Positions 8,634 to 17,746 of a stretch of 64,000 nt of DNA are shown here, one piece after another. Position 1 is the first letter of the stretch. Each line of letters begins with the position of its first letter. A model generated the notes under the pieces. That model saw only the letters and a program-made list of their open reading frames with translations, did not search any database and was not told where the DNA came from. The position numbers and the translations under genes were made by a program. This DNA is from Ardenticatenaceae bacterium (GTDB taxonomy: Bacteria > Chloroflexota > Anaerolineae > Promineifilales > Promineifilaceae): contig JACKBX010000008.1 of the NCBI GenBank assembly GCA_020634375.1, positions 186,001-250,000 on the forward strand, written 5' to 3'.

Positions 8634-8891
8634 TTACCAAGAGGAGTGTGAAGGAATACTTGAGGCTGTAGGCTGCGTTGGTTGCACATATACTTCCACC
8701 ATCTGTTCTTTGCGACTTAACTGCGAAGATAACATGCATGCGGCGACGACGAAGACAGTGAAAATTGCGGAAAGAATAAAATAGCCAATCAAGAAATTCA
8801 TCGTTTGCACTCCCAATAAATACCAATAACTATCCATATAATAAATGAGAGCTACCCCTGTCGTCATTAGTACAATGGGTCTAATTACCAT
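8634..8891 (-). CDS. Small membrane protein, unknown
   Basis: An 85-residue protein from the ATG at 8891 (an upstream extension to 8951 is possible but less likely). It has two hydrophobic segments, about residues 3-18 and 29-50, a short basic patch SRKEQ and a Thr/Pro/Ser-rich tail. No family is recognised. A strong minus-strand terminator directly downstream and the lack of a competing frame support it as a genuine gene. It is divergent from the kinase gene. Confidence 0.55.
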   Translation of the reverse strand: MVIRPIVLMTTGVALIYYMDSYWYLLGVQTMNFLIGYFILSAIFTVFVVAACMLSSQLSRKEQMVEVYVQPTQPTASSIPSHSSW

Positions 8892-9008
8892 ATGACTCTG
8901 TGAAAAAACAGGTTTATAGAGTGTGGGGGGTATGGTAGAATACGGCAACAAATTTATTCCACACTATTTCTCCACAACCCATAGGGTTCCGGGGAGATAC
9001 TCACCACA

Positions 9009-11666
9009 ATGCGAATGACTAACGAACAAGCTGATTCTAAAGTGCCTGATTTACAGGCTTTGCCCCCAACGGATGAACAACCGCCGCAGATGATTGCCGG
9101 GCGGTATGAGGTGGTGCAAACTTTGTCCGGGGGCATGGCGCTGGTGCATTTGTGCCGGGATCATCTGACGGGTCAGCTTGTAGCGTTGAAGACGTTTAAG
9201 CCTAAGTATCTATCCCATCGTGAAGCACGCGATTTGTTTTTACGCGAAGGAACGATGTGGGTGGATATTGGGCGTCACCCACACATCGTGCACGCATACC
9301 GTGTAGAACGCATCGGGGATGGGCTGGAAGTGTACCTGGTCTTGGAGTGGGTGGTACAACCCAAAGGGGTGGAAAAACCGTCACTGCGAGCCTGGCTGCG
9401 TCCAGGACGGCCGTTGCCCCTCAAACAATCCCTCCTCTTCGCCCTGCACATTGCTCGCGGCATGAAATATGCCGTCAAAAAAATCCCTGGCCTGGTTCAC
9501 CGCGACCTGAAACCGGAGAACGTCCTCATTGGTTATGATGGACAGGCTCGCGTCACTGATTTTGGGTTAGCCAGCACCCTTTCCATTTTGGGAGACGTGA
9601 CATTTAACGAAGTACCCACCAGGAAAGACAACCACACACGCACACAACTCACGCAAGGCGCAGCAGGCACGCCGCTTTACATGGCCCCAGAACAATGGTT
9701 GCGCCAGCCGCTAGATGCCCGTGCTGATATTTATGCTCTGGGCTGCGTCATGTACGAGATGATAACGGGGCGGTTTGCAGCCCTGGCCGACTCGCGGGAA
9801 GCGATCCAGGAAATTCACATGAGCGGGCGCGTCAAAGCCCCGCCGCCAGAGGTCCCCCGCGAGGTAACGTTATTCCTGCGCAAATGTATGATGACTGATC
9901 GCACACAGCGCTTCCGCGATTGGGCCGATGTGGAACGAGAGTTGGAAGGGCTGTATCGGCAAGTGCTGCTGACGGAACCGCCGCCAGAACGGATTACGGA
10001 GACGGAAACGCGTGCAGAAAAGCTGGCCGCCGGGCATTCCTATAACACAATGGGGCTTTCTTACCTGGATTTAGGCAAGCTGTCTGTCGCCATCATGTAT
10101 TTTGAGCAGGCAGTATGGACGGGGCGCACGGAAAACTCGTTGGAATTAGAGGGAGCGGCGCTGGGCAATTTGGGACGGGCGTATCGCGCATTGGGATACA
10201 CGGACCGGGCCATTGAGTTTCATGGCGAGCATCTCGCCATTGCACGGGAAATTGGCGACCGCGCTCAAGAAGGGCGGGCGCTGGGAGATTTAGGTCGGGC
10301 TTACCGGCAAATGGGAGACGTCGAGCGAGCCATTCGCCACCAAAATGAGGAGCTAAAGATTGCCCATGAATTGGGTGATCCTTTTAAGGAAGCGGCTGCA
10401 TTGGACAGTTTAGGGGATACCTATTGGCAAATGCGAAATGTGCCTCGTGCAGTCGAGTTCTATAAACGCTCATTGGCGCTGGCACGCAAGATTGAAGATC
10501 GTGCACGAACAAAGAGCATTCTCAGCAGTATGGGGCATGTGTATCTGCACTCTGGTGAAGTGAAGGAAGCGGTGGCGCTGTTCCACCAAACATTGAGCCT
10601 AGCACGCCGCCTGGGTGATCGGGTGAGTGAGGGAGAAGCGCTCAGTGATTTGGGGTTTTTATACCAGGAATTAGGGTATGGGGATAAAGCGGTAGATTAC
10701 TATACACAGGCATTAACGATTGCAGAGGAAGGCAATGATCACCGCAGACAGGCGCGGAATCTGGTACGTCTGGCAGATATTGAGGTGCAAAACCACCAGC
10801 TAGGCCCGGCACAAGAGCGATATGAGTTGGCGCTAACGGCCGTCGAAGGGCTAGGCGACCGTCTGCAAATGCTGGAAATTCTAGGCAAATTGGGCGATGT
10901 GCATCACCGTCTGGGTGATTATATGCACGCGGCGCAGTTGCGTAAGCGCGAGTTGGGACTGGCCCAACAGATGCACAATCTGGCTGTCGAACGCCAATCG
11001 CTGCTTGCTTTGGCCCGCGCTTATGAAAGCTGGGGGGATAGTGGGCGAGCTATTCAATATTACAAACAGCTTCTAACGGCCGTACACACTGCAGAAGATT
11101 GGGACATCGAGAAACAAGTTTTACCGGCCATCATCACCCTGTACACCAAAATCAAACAAGCACGCCCGGCATTAGAAGCGAGCGAAATGTACTTAAATCG
11201 CGCTTTGGAACATGCGGATGTAGTTACCAGCGTGGATGCCTACAATCGTCTCGGCGATATACACCGCTACCTAAAAGATGGCAAGAAAGCGGCAGAATAT
11301 TACCGTAAAGCCCTAACCCATGCCCGCGAGCAAGAAGACGTTTCGGCAGAGGCCGTTTCACAGGGGAATTTGGCTCTGGCCTATCAACAAATGGATGGTA
11401 TGGGTCGTGGCTGGCAGGCCGTCCGTAATATGGAAAAGGCGCTGGCCCGTGCGCAAGAGGTTGACGATAAGGTGCTGACAACAGAACTCACTTATAAACT
11501 AGCTCTGTTGCTGTACCGTCAAAAGAAATGGACGCGTGCCATGTCTTATGCCGAGCAAGCGACCTATCTGGCTAGACAATTACAGGATGAGAGCTTGCTA
11601 CAGCGCATCCGCAGGCTTCAGACTGCTATCGAAGAGCAAAGTCAGCGCACTACCGGCTTTCTCTAA
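9009..11666 (+). CDS. Ser/Thr protein kinase with C-terminal TPR array
   Basis: An 885-residue cytosolic protein with no membrane segment. The N-terminal kinase domain (about 30-315) has the Gly-rich loop LSGGMALV (39-46), catalytic Lys61 (VALK), HRDLKPEN (164-171), DFG (184-186) and GTPLYMAPEQ (220-229), all residues expected for activity. From about 345 to 870 it is an array of TPRs of the type LG-x-LGRAYR-x-LG, usual for LGN/Pins-like scaffolds, so it probably recruits partners or substrates. ATGs at 9009 and 9015 are both possible. The gene converges on, and overlaps by 17 bp, a PPP-type phosphatase gene, suggesting a kinase/phosphatase pair. Targets are unknown. Confidence 0.92.
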   Translation: MRMTNEQADSKVPDLQALPPTDEQPPQMIAGRYEVVQTLSGGMALVHLCRDHLTGQLVALKTFKPKYLSHREARDLFLREGTMWVDIGRHPHIVHAYRVERIGDGLEVYLVLEWVVQPKGVEKPSLRAWLRPGRPLPLKQSLLFALHIARGMKYAVKKIPGLVHRDLKPENVLIGYDGQARVTDFGLASTLSILGDVTFNEVPTRKDNHTRTQLTQGAAGTPLYMAPEQWLRQPLDARADIYALGCVMYEMITGRFAALADSREAIQEIHMSGRVKAPPPEVPREVTLFLRKCMMTDRTQRFRDWADVERELEGLYRQVLLTEPPPERITETETRAEKLAAGHSYNTMGLSYLDLGKLSVAIMYFEQAVWTGRTENSLELEGAALGNLGRAYRALGYTDRAIEFHGEHLAIAREIGDRAQEGRALGDLGRAYRQMGDVERAIRHQNEELKIAHELGDPFKEAAALDSLGDTYWQMRNVPRAVEFYKRSLALARKIEDRARTKSILSSMGHVYLHSGEVKEAVALFHQTLSLARRLGDRVSEGEALSDLGFLYQELGYGDKAVDYYTQALTIAEEGNDHRRQARNLVRLADIEVQNHQLGPAQERYELALTAVEGLGDRLQMLEILGKLGDVHHRLGDYMHAAQLRKRELGLAQQMHNLAVERQSLLALARAYESWGDSGRAIQYYKQLLTAVHTAEDWDIEKQVLPAIITLYTKIKQARPALEASEMYLNRALEHADVVTSVDAYNRLGDIHRYLKDGKKAAEYYRKALTHAREQEDVSAEAVSQGNLALAYQQMDGMGRGWQAVRNMEKALARAQEVDDKVLTTELTYKLALLLYRQKKWTRAMSYAEQATYLARQLQDESLLQRIRRLQTAIEEQSQRTTGFL

Positions 11667-12657
11667 AGACGTTCCCCAAATCTGGAATAAGTTCTACGGC
11701 CGTTTTCACCTGTTTCGCCGTATCTATCAGCAAATAAACCCCTGACTCACGGGGATGCGCATGTTTAGCACTGGCAAAACGCAATTGACTTTCCCCCACC
11801 AACTTGTACCCCCCTTTGCAATCAATGTGACCAGATACCAACACCCGCTGCGGGGCAAACTGTCGAGATAACGCGTCTAACATGCTTTTCTGCATCAACT
11901 CGTAGGCTTCTTCACCATATTGCAATTCATTCCGTGTAAAAAGCGCTTCCCACAACAATTGAAAATCAGGATGAGATGTGGTTGCGACAGCCCCAATAAG
12001 AAAGTGGTCATATCGCGGGTCATCTGGCCCGGTGACGGCAAAATAGTCACGGATAATCTCATCGTAAGCACGTTTGCTGCTGCGGCCTAAGGCGCGGCGT
12101 AAGGATGGGCGCAGGTCTGCTGTTAGAGATTCGGCCGTTTCCCGCCAAACGCGCTTGTGTGAAAACAAGAACAGGCGAGCGGCATTCGTCTGGTCACTAA
12201 ATACAGGGGCCGCTCCCGCGTGGCTAATGCTCACTCCACCCCCGGTGCGCACATACAATGGCAAGCTGTCGAATAAAGCCAGCACACGGTGACGATGCTG
12301 CCCTAAAGCAGCCTCAAAGGGCGGTGTGTATAACTGCTTCCCCTTTTGCAAAGTAATGCTGTAAATGTGTGGAATTTCGTGATTCCCCAGCAAGTAAATG
12401 ACACGATCCCCCAGAGTCGCCTGCATATTGAGCACATCCAACACCATATCCAGCGAGTGGTCTTCTTCAGCCGCACCGCTGTAATGAATCAAGTCGCCGG
12501 TGATCACGAAATAATCAGCATGGCCCTGGTCGTGGAGTTGTAAGAAGCGGTCACGGTAACGCTGGTAAGCGTCCCAATCACCGTGCAGGTCGGTGATGAC
12601 CATGAGTGTGCCTTCTGATATGTCTCGAATGCGCGCCCAACCGGGTTCTTTTGTCAC
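11650..12657 (-). CDS. PPP-family metallophosphoesterase (probable protein phosphatase)
   Basis: A 335-residue protein starting at GTG 12657, supported by AGAGGA 6 bases upstream. The metal-binding motifs are TDLHGD (GDxHG-like, about 22-27), TGDLIH (about 53-58) and GNHE (about 91-94), with later His-containing segments (SHAG, SGHIDCK). It matches the calcineurin-like Ser/Thr protein phosphatase group. The 3' end overlaps the 3' end of the kinase gene in antisense over 17 bases. A role in reversing phosphorylation by that kinase is inference from position. Confidence 0.85.
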   Translation of the reverse strand: MTKEPGWARIRDISEGTLMVITDLHGDWDAYQRYRDRFLQLHDQGHADYFVITGDLIHYSGAAEEDHSLDMVLDVLNMQATLGDRVIYLLGNHEIPHIYSITLQKGKQLYTPPFEAALGQHRHRVLALFDSLPLYVRTGGGVSISHAGAAPVFSDQTNAARLFLFSHKRVWRETAESLTADLRPSLRRALGRSSKRAYDEIIRDYFAVTGPDDPRYDHFLIGAVATTSHPDFQLLWEALFTRNELQYGEEAYELMQKSMLDALSRQFAPQRVLVSGHIDCKGGYKLVGESQLRFASAKHAHPRESGVYLLIDTAKQVKTAVELIPDLGNVFRESR

Positions 12658-12822
12658 AATGGTTCCTCTTTGGGGAAGATGTAGATTTGTCTAATTGTAG
12701 CATGAATGGCGGGAAACGGCCGTTTCCCACCAACAATCGCCCAACCCCTCCAATCGCGGTATAGTCATTGGCAGATTGCAAACGTTTCGCATTTTGGGTC
12801 TTTCAGATTTCGCGGGGTTTGC

Positions 12823-12885
12823 CGTGAAACGTGAAGCGTGGAACGTGATGAACCTCTAGTCACGTTTCACGTTTTACGTTTCACG
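12823..12885. repeat. Heptamer inverted array (CGTGAAA / TTTCACG)
   Basis: Units such as GTGAAAC, GTGAAGC and GTGGAAC are followed after about 17 bases by CACGTTT-like units that pair with them. It lies in the 358-bp gap between the phosphatase and PPOX genes, which otherwise holds a CTAGAGG/CCTCTAG pair (12928-12958) and GGATGAA/TTCATCC units (12961-13000) and no gene. Confidence 0.8.
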
Positions 12886-12960
12886 CCTTGATTACCCCAT
12901 GAGTTCCCAAAGAACCCGCATTTTTACTAGAGGCAATATGAACACTCTGCCCTCTAGCAA

Positions 12961-13000
12961 GGGATGAAAATTCATCCTTCACCCTTCATCATGCATCCTT
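12961..13000. repeat. TTCATCC-type short-unit array
   Basis: GGATGAAAATTCATCC followed by degenerate TTCACCC/TTCATCA/TGCATCC units directly upstream of the PPOX ribosome binding site. A related tract occurs at 33420-33452. Confidence 0.6.
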
Positions 13001-13015
13001 ACCATTGGAGGTCAC

Positions 13016-13708
13016 ATGTCAACATTTCTAGTAGAAAGCAAAAATCGCATCAAACGACAACCCAACCGTGGACATTACGATAAAGCCACCATTTACCAAA
13101 TCATTGATGAAGCCATGATCTGCCACGTCGCCTTCGTTCAAGATGGGCAACCATTCGTCATTCCTGCACTGCATGCCCGAAAAGATGACCAGCTACTCAT
13201 TCATGGTGCATCCACAAGCCGATTGCTGAACCACATCCAGGCAGGCAACGTGGTCAGCATCACCATTACCATTGTGGACGGTATCGTGTTAGCAAAAACC
13301 GTATTCAATCAATCCGTCAACTATCGTTCAGTGGTATTGTTTGGCAAAGGCAGGCTCATCGAAAACGAAGACGAAAAATGGCAATCACTGGCCCATCTCA
13401 CAGAACAGCTCATGCCTGGGGTTTGGCAAACAGCACGTCAGCCCACCACAACAGAACTGAAAGCGACCTCACTCGTCTCTATTTCTATAGAAAGCGCCTC
13501 AGCCAAAATAAGAAGCGGCCCACCAAAGGACAGCGGTGAAGACCAGATGTTACCTGTGTGGGCAGGCGTTCTGCCAGTGAAACAAATCATCCAAACCCCC
13601 AGCACCGCCGACTACACCGACCCGGACATGCCCATTCCCGACTATGTAATGGCGTACATGGCAGAAAAGAACAAAGATGATGCCGGTAGTTTGCCCGAAC
13701 CAAAGTAA
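13016..13708 (+). CDS. Pyridoxamine 5'-phosphate oxidase-like flavoprotein
   Basis: A 230-residue protein with start ATG preceded by GGAGGT at 6 bases. The sequence CHVAFVQDGQPFVIPALHARKDDQLLIHGA followed later by YRSVVLFGKGRLI is the split-barrel FMN-binding fold of the PPOX class, more exactly the group often annotated as nitroimidazole-resistance or flavin-nucleotide-binding proteins. The C-terminal 40 residues are Pro/Asp-rich. The substrate is unknown. It stands alone, 62 bp ahead of the Usp-DUF389 gene. Confidence 0.82.
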   Translation: MSTFLVESKNRIKRQPNRGHYDKATIYQIIDEAMICHVAFVQDGQPFVIPALHARKDDQLLIHGASTSRLLNHIQAGNVVSITITIVDGIVLAKTVFNQSVNYRSVVLFGKGRLIENEDEKWQSLAHLTEQLMPGVWQTARQPTTTELKATSLVSISIESASAKIRSGPPKDSGEDQMLPVWAGVLPVKQIIQTPSTADYTDPDMPIPDYVMAYMAEKNKDDAGSLPEPK

Positions 13709-13770
13709 ACTACCGACGAAAAACTTGGTTTCTTTTATAGCGGAATGAATATGCACTATACTTGCATACT

Positions 13771-16014
13771 ATGAAAATCCTCGATGGACAGCTTCCTGAT
13801 GCGCAGGGCTGGCGAGAATTGGTGCTGTTATCTCCCGGCGTCGTAGAAGGGCTGGCGTGGCAGTTGGCCCAAGCATTGGCTCATGCGAATAATGGGTTTT
13901 TGTTAACGGCCGTCATCATCCCCAGCAACACCCCCGACCAACTCAACCAGGCCCACGCCGCCCTCGACGAAGCTGCCCAAACCATTCCACCCAACTTCCC
14001 CTACTACCCCCTCATCATCGAGTCCCGCGACTACGAGCAGGGCGTCATCAACCTCGTCAAACAAGCTAGCGTAGACCTGCTGTTTGCCTATGCAGACAGC
14101 CCCAATTGGTTCAACACCAACCGCGTTCCCTGCGCCATTGCCGCCGTGCGTGGTGAGCAGGCCACCATGGATCAGATGGACGGCCGTTTAGACCACATCC
14201 TCATCCCCACATCCGGCGGGCCAAACTCCGTCCACGCCCTCTCCATGCTCCTGCCCCTCACACCCAAAATCAACCTCACCGCCCTCTACGTCGCCCCCAC
14301 CTACCTCGGCGAAAACGAAGAAGCCCTAGGGCGTGCCCGCCTGCGCCAAACCCTCAACTTCATCGATGCCGGCGACCACATCCAAACCAAACTCTATCCT
14401 GCCCAACGAATCACCAGCGGCATCGTCAACGCCGCCAGCGAAAACTACGACCTCGTCATCATTGGCGCCAGCCGCGAAAGCACCGTAGACCGCATCCTCT
14501 TCGGCGACATCCCTGGCGCAGTCGTGCGCGAAAGCAAGCGCCCCGTCATCATCGTGCGCCAACCCAAAAACCGCTTCGGCAACTTCGTTGGCACTCTCAG
14601 TTGGCGGCTGCAAACGCTGCTGCCACGCATGGATTTAGCTGCGCGTACCAGCGCCTACGTCCGCATCCGCCGCAGCGCTCGCCCCAGCACAGACTTCTTC
14701 GTTCTCATCGCCCTCTCCGCCATGATTGCCGCGCTAGGGCTGCTGGTTAATAGCCCGGCTGTCGTCATTGGCGCTATGCTCGTGGCCCCGCTCATGTCTC
14801 CCATTGTGGGCAGCGGCATGGCTATTGTCTTGGGGGATGCACGGTTTTTACGCCTCTCACTGGGAGCGGTCATTCGCGGTGTATTGCTGGCAATTTTGGT
14901 TGGCGCGATGGCCGGACTGCTGGGCATCGGAGACGCGCCCACTGCTGAAATCCTCGCCCGCACCCAGCCCACTTTGTTAGACCTCGCCATCGCCCTCTTT
15001 TCCGGGATGGCCGGAGCCTACGCCCTCTGCCATTCAGATGCAGCCGGGGCGCTGCCCGGTGTTGCCATTGCCGCCGCTTTGGTTCCGCCGCTGGCGGCCG
15101 TCGGCATCTCCCTCACCACTGGGGAAATACGCAACGCGCTGGGGGCGCTGCTGCTTTTTACCACCAACTTTGTCGCCATCAGCTCGGCAACGGCTCTGGT
15201 GTTCATCGTATTGGGATTCCGCCCACCGCAAACGCAAAAAGAACGACGCGTCGTACAGGTGCGCAGCGCACGCGTGGCTTTTGTTTTGTTGGTCATTGTG
15301 TCCCTACTGTTGGGTATTACCACATACCAATTGGCGCAAACGTCAGCAGTGGAAGCTCGCATTTATCAGGTAACGGAAGAAAAGTTGGCAGATGTCACCG
15401 GTGCAGAACTGGCGGAAACACCTCACATTGTTTCATTTGACAGCGGTTTCCTGAAAATGGAAGTGATTGCCCGCTCGCCGCGAGACATTCCTTACAGTCA
15501 AGTAGAAGCACTGCAAGAGAGTATTGGTGTGCAGCTCACCAGCGAACATATTCTCGACAAATTGGAACTGTCGCTGACGGTCATCCGGGTGACGGAGTTG
15601 GACCCGCTTATCCCGCCCACGCCAACGAATACGCCGACGCCCACCTCTACGGCAACGCCCGGCCCTACGCCCACAGCGACCCATACGTCTACGCCCACGC
15701 TCACGCCAACGTTCACGCCGACAGCAACCAGCACGCCAACGGTGCTGCCCACAGACACGGCTACACTCACACCCACAGCAACCATCACGCCAACGCCGAC
15801 AGCAACGGCCGTAACGGCCGTCATCACCTCCCCCTATGGTCTCAACCTACGTGCGGCACCAGAGCAAAACGCCGACATCCTCGCCTTTTTGAAAGCGGAC
15901 AGCATAGTCATCTTGTTAGAAGGTCAGGTAGAAACAAATGGCCTCATCTGGCAGCAAGTCGAGGCAAATGGGGTAACGGGCTGGGTAGCCGCCGAATTCC
16001 TTTCGACTCAATAA
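13771..16014 (+). CDS. Usp-DUF389-SH3 fusion membrane protein
   Basis: A 747-residue protein starting at ATG 13771; a TATACT lies 8 bases upstream, hinting at a leaderless message, and there is no clear Shine-Dalgarno. Residues about 10-265 look like two universal-stress-protein halves (the second ends with NYDLVIIGASRES and RPVIIVRQ). Residues about 300-530 are the DUF389 membrane domain with five or six helices. After a soluble segment comes a Thr/Pro linker of about 65 residues built from T-P-T-x units, then a bacterial SH3 domain (GLNLRAAP ... GWVAAEFL). The SH3 end is probably outside the membrane and cell-wall-facing. The transported or sensed ligand is unknown. Confidence 0.88.
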   Translation: MKILDGQLPDAQGWRELVLLSPGVVEGLAWQLAQALAHANNGFLLTAVIIPSNTPDQLNQAHAALDEAAQTIPPNFPYYPLIIESRDYEQGVINLVKQASVDLLFAYADSPNWFNTNRVPCAIAAVRGEQATMDQMDGRLDHILIPTSGGPNSVHALSMLLPLTPKINLTALYVAPTYLGENEEALGRARLRQTLNFIDAGDHIQTKLYPAQRITSGIVNAASENYDLVIIGASRESTVDRILFGDIPGAVVRESKRPVIIVRQPKNRFGNFVGTLSWRLQTLLPRMDLAARTSAYVRIRRSARPSTDFFVLIALSAMIAALGLLVNSPAVVIGAMLVAPLMSPIVGSGMAIVLGDARFLRLSLGAVIRGVLLAILVGAMAGLLGIGDAPTAEILARTQPTLLDLAIALFSGMAGAYALCHSDAAGALPGVAIAAALVPPLAAVGISLTTGEIRNALGALLLFTTNFVAISSATALVFIVLGFRPPQTQKERRVVQVRSARVAFVLLVIVSLLLGITTYQLAQTSAVEARIYQVTEEKLADVTGAELAETPHIVSFDSGFLKMEVIARSPRDIPYSQVEALQESIGVQLTSEHILDKLELSLTVIRVTELDPLIPPTPTNTPTPTSTATPGPTPTATHTSTPTLTPTFTPTATSTPTVLPTDTATLTPTATITPTPTATAVTAVITSPYGLNLRAAPEQNADILAFLKADSIVILLEGQVETNGLIWQQVEANGVTGWVAAEFLSTQ

Positions 16015-16032
16015 GCGAGAGGGGTATTTCTT

Positions 16033-16068
16033 CCTCTAGCTCTAGCTCTAGCTCTATCCTCTAGCTAC
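16033..16068. repeat. CTAGCT short-unit array
   Basis: CTCTAG/CTAGCT hexamers run from the gap into the GT4 gene end. The array supplies the minus-strand stop codon TAG and the last Ser-Ser codons of that gene. Confidence 0.75.
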
Positions 16069-17206
16069 TCCCCAACAAATCTGCGTAAATGGCTAATAGC
16101 TGTTTGGCCGATTTGCCCCAGCTAAATTGGCGAGCCTGGCGAAAACCGGCAGCAACCATTTGTACACGCCGCGTATCATCACCCAAAAGCTCTGCCATTG
16201 CCGTTGTCCAGGCCGTTTCATCATGTGGCGAAAGCTGCACGGCCGCAGCCCCCGCCACCTCTGGCAAACTAGAAGCATTCGACGTGAGCACGGGCACGCC
16301 ACAGCCCATCGCCTCTAGCAGGGGCAGGCCAAAGCCCTCGTACAGGCTGGGGAAGACGTACAAGTCTGCACCACTGTACAGGGCGGGCAAATCGTCATCG
16401 TCCACAAAGCCGATGAAATGGACACGGCCGTCCAAGCCCTGCCGCCCCACTTCGGCCATCATCTCGTCATACAACCAACCCTTGCCCCCGGCGATAATCA
16501 GGTTGTGCGGGAATTTGCCCGCCAGCGGCGCAAAGGCGCGGATCAGCATCTGGTAATTTTTGCGCGGCTGCACCGTGCCGACGGCCAACATGTAGGGCGC
16601 GTCACCGAGTTGATAGCGTTGGCGCACGGCCGTCATCACCGCCCCCGACTCCACCGGACGAAAACGGGGGTCAACACCGCTGTACAGCACCGTAATTTTC
16701 TCTGCGGGCACATGCCAGAGCGTGGTCAAATCATCTTTTGTGGCCTGCGAATCGGCCAAAATATGTGTGGCCCGCCCCACTGACCAAGGCACGACCGTGT
16801 TCAAATAGCGCACCAGCGGTTCCGGGAAGACTTCCGGGTAATGGGCGAAGGAGAGGTCATGCACGGTGAGCAGCGTGGGGATGCCGCCGCTGACCGGTGG
16901 CAGCACAAAGTCCGGCGAGTGGAAAAGGTCAAGCCGCCCGGTGATTAATTGCACGGGCAGCGGCAGCCGCAGGCGATACCAAAGGCGGTACAGCCAGCGT
17001 TCGTTGAGCGGCGCGGGGTGGTAAGAAATGCCGTCCTGTTCGGGCAGGGGATTGGGGACGGGGAGGATGGACGGCCGTTTCGCCGAAAAAAAGCGGTATT
17101 CGTAGGGTGAATCCTGCTGGGCCAGCGCCCGCACCAGTTCACGGGTGTAGCGACCAATCCCCCCACCCTGCACAACAGCAGACGTTACATCAATGCCAAT
17201 TCGCAC
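16061..17206 (-). CDS. Glycosyltransferase family 4
   Basis: The start is placed at GTG 17206 (protein begins MRIGIDVTSA) because GGAG lies 6 bases upstream; a GTG at 17212 overlaps that site. The 381-residue protein has the N-terminal GGGIGRYTREL motif, the central PYMLAVGTVQPRKN and the C-terminal SLYEGFGLPLLEAMGCG motif holding the EX7E glutamates of the GT-B retaining family GT4. It transfers a sugar from a nucleotide donor at the cytosolic membrane face. It is the last gene of the surface-glycan operon and its start overlaps the end of gtrA. Confidence 0.92.
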   Translation of the reverse strand: MRIGIDVTSAVVQGGGIGRYTRELVRALAQQDSPYEYRFFSAKRPSILPVPNPLPEQDGISYHPAPLNERWLYRLWYRLRLPLPVQLITGRLDLFHSPDFVLPPVSGGIPTLLTVHDLSFAHYPEVFPEPLVRYLNTVVPWSVGRATHILADSQATKDDLTTLWHVPAEKITVLYSGVDPRFRPVESGAVMTAVRQRYQLGDAPYMLAVGTVQPRKNYQMLIRAFAPLAGKFPHNLIIAGGKGWLYDEMMAEVGRQGLDGRVHFIGFVDDDDLPALYSGADLYVFPSLYEGFGLPLLEAMGCGVPVLTSNASSLPEVAGAAAVQLSPHDETAWTTAMAELLGDDTRRVQMVAAGFRQARQFSWGKSAKQLLAIYADLLGSS

Positions 17207-17208
17207 TA

Positions 17209-17676
17209 TCACTCCACGTCGTTATAGGTCCAATAGCGATTAATAAAGAAATTCCAAAACAGTACGACAACCGTTGCGACCATTTTGGCTGGAATGTAAC
17301 CACGAATTGGTAAGACATCCCAATCTGCCAGCCAGCTATCAAAAACCCCCTCTAGCGAAACCAAAATGAGGTTATTGATCACCAGGCCAATGGTGCTGAC
17401 AACGGCAAACTGTCCCAACTGTGACATCAGCGGTTTGGAGCGCGAATCAGGATACGTCCAATAGCGATTGAAGGTGAAATTGCTGATCACGGCCAGCGTA
17501 AACGAAATGGTGTTGGCAACGACTGTAGCCAATGGCGTGGTTTCTTTGAGCAGGGTTAACGTGCCAAAATCGACCACAAAACCAATTGTGCCCACGACCA
17601 TAAATTTGAGAAATCGCTCGGCCTCTTTGGGGTTCATGCCAAAGCGGCCAGCCAGGTTTGCGAAGATTGAAATCAT
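17209..17676 (-). CDS. GtrA family membrane protein
   Basis: 155 residues with four membrane segments (FMVVGTIGFVVDF, VVANTISFTLAVISNF, FAVVSTIGLVINNL, MVATVVVLFWNFF) and the twin NRYWTY motifs, one after helix 2 and one at the C-terminus, that mark GtrA/DPMS-like proteins. These are thought to help flip polyprenyl-phosphate sugars. The start has AAGGA at a good distance. It lies between the ligase and GT4 genes of the same operon. Confidence 0.92.
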   Translation of the reverse strand: MISIFANLAGRFGMNPKEAERFLKFMVVGTIGFVVDFGTLTLLKETTPLATVVANTISFTLAVISNFTFNRYWTYPDSRSKPLMSQLGQFAVVSTIGLVINNLILVSLEGVFDSWLADWDVLPIRGYIPAKMVATVVVLFWNFFINRYWTYNDVE

Positions 17677-17689
17677 GCTAAATCCTTAT

Positions 17690-17746
17690 GCGTGAAACGT
17701 GAAACGTGAAAAGAGGTTTTTCACGTTTCACGCATCACGTTTCACT
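17690..17746. repeat. Heptamer inverted array (CGTGAAA / TTTCACG)
   Basis: The units pair across a short centre. On the minus strand it encodes the last residues (Glu-Val-Lys-Arg-Asp-Ala) and the stop codon of the O-antigen ligase gene. A near-identical arrangement ends the hydrolase-DUF3267 gene at 37305-37327. Confidence 0.85.
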
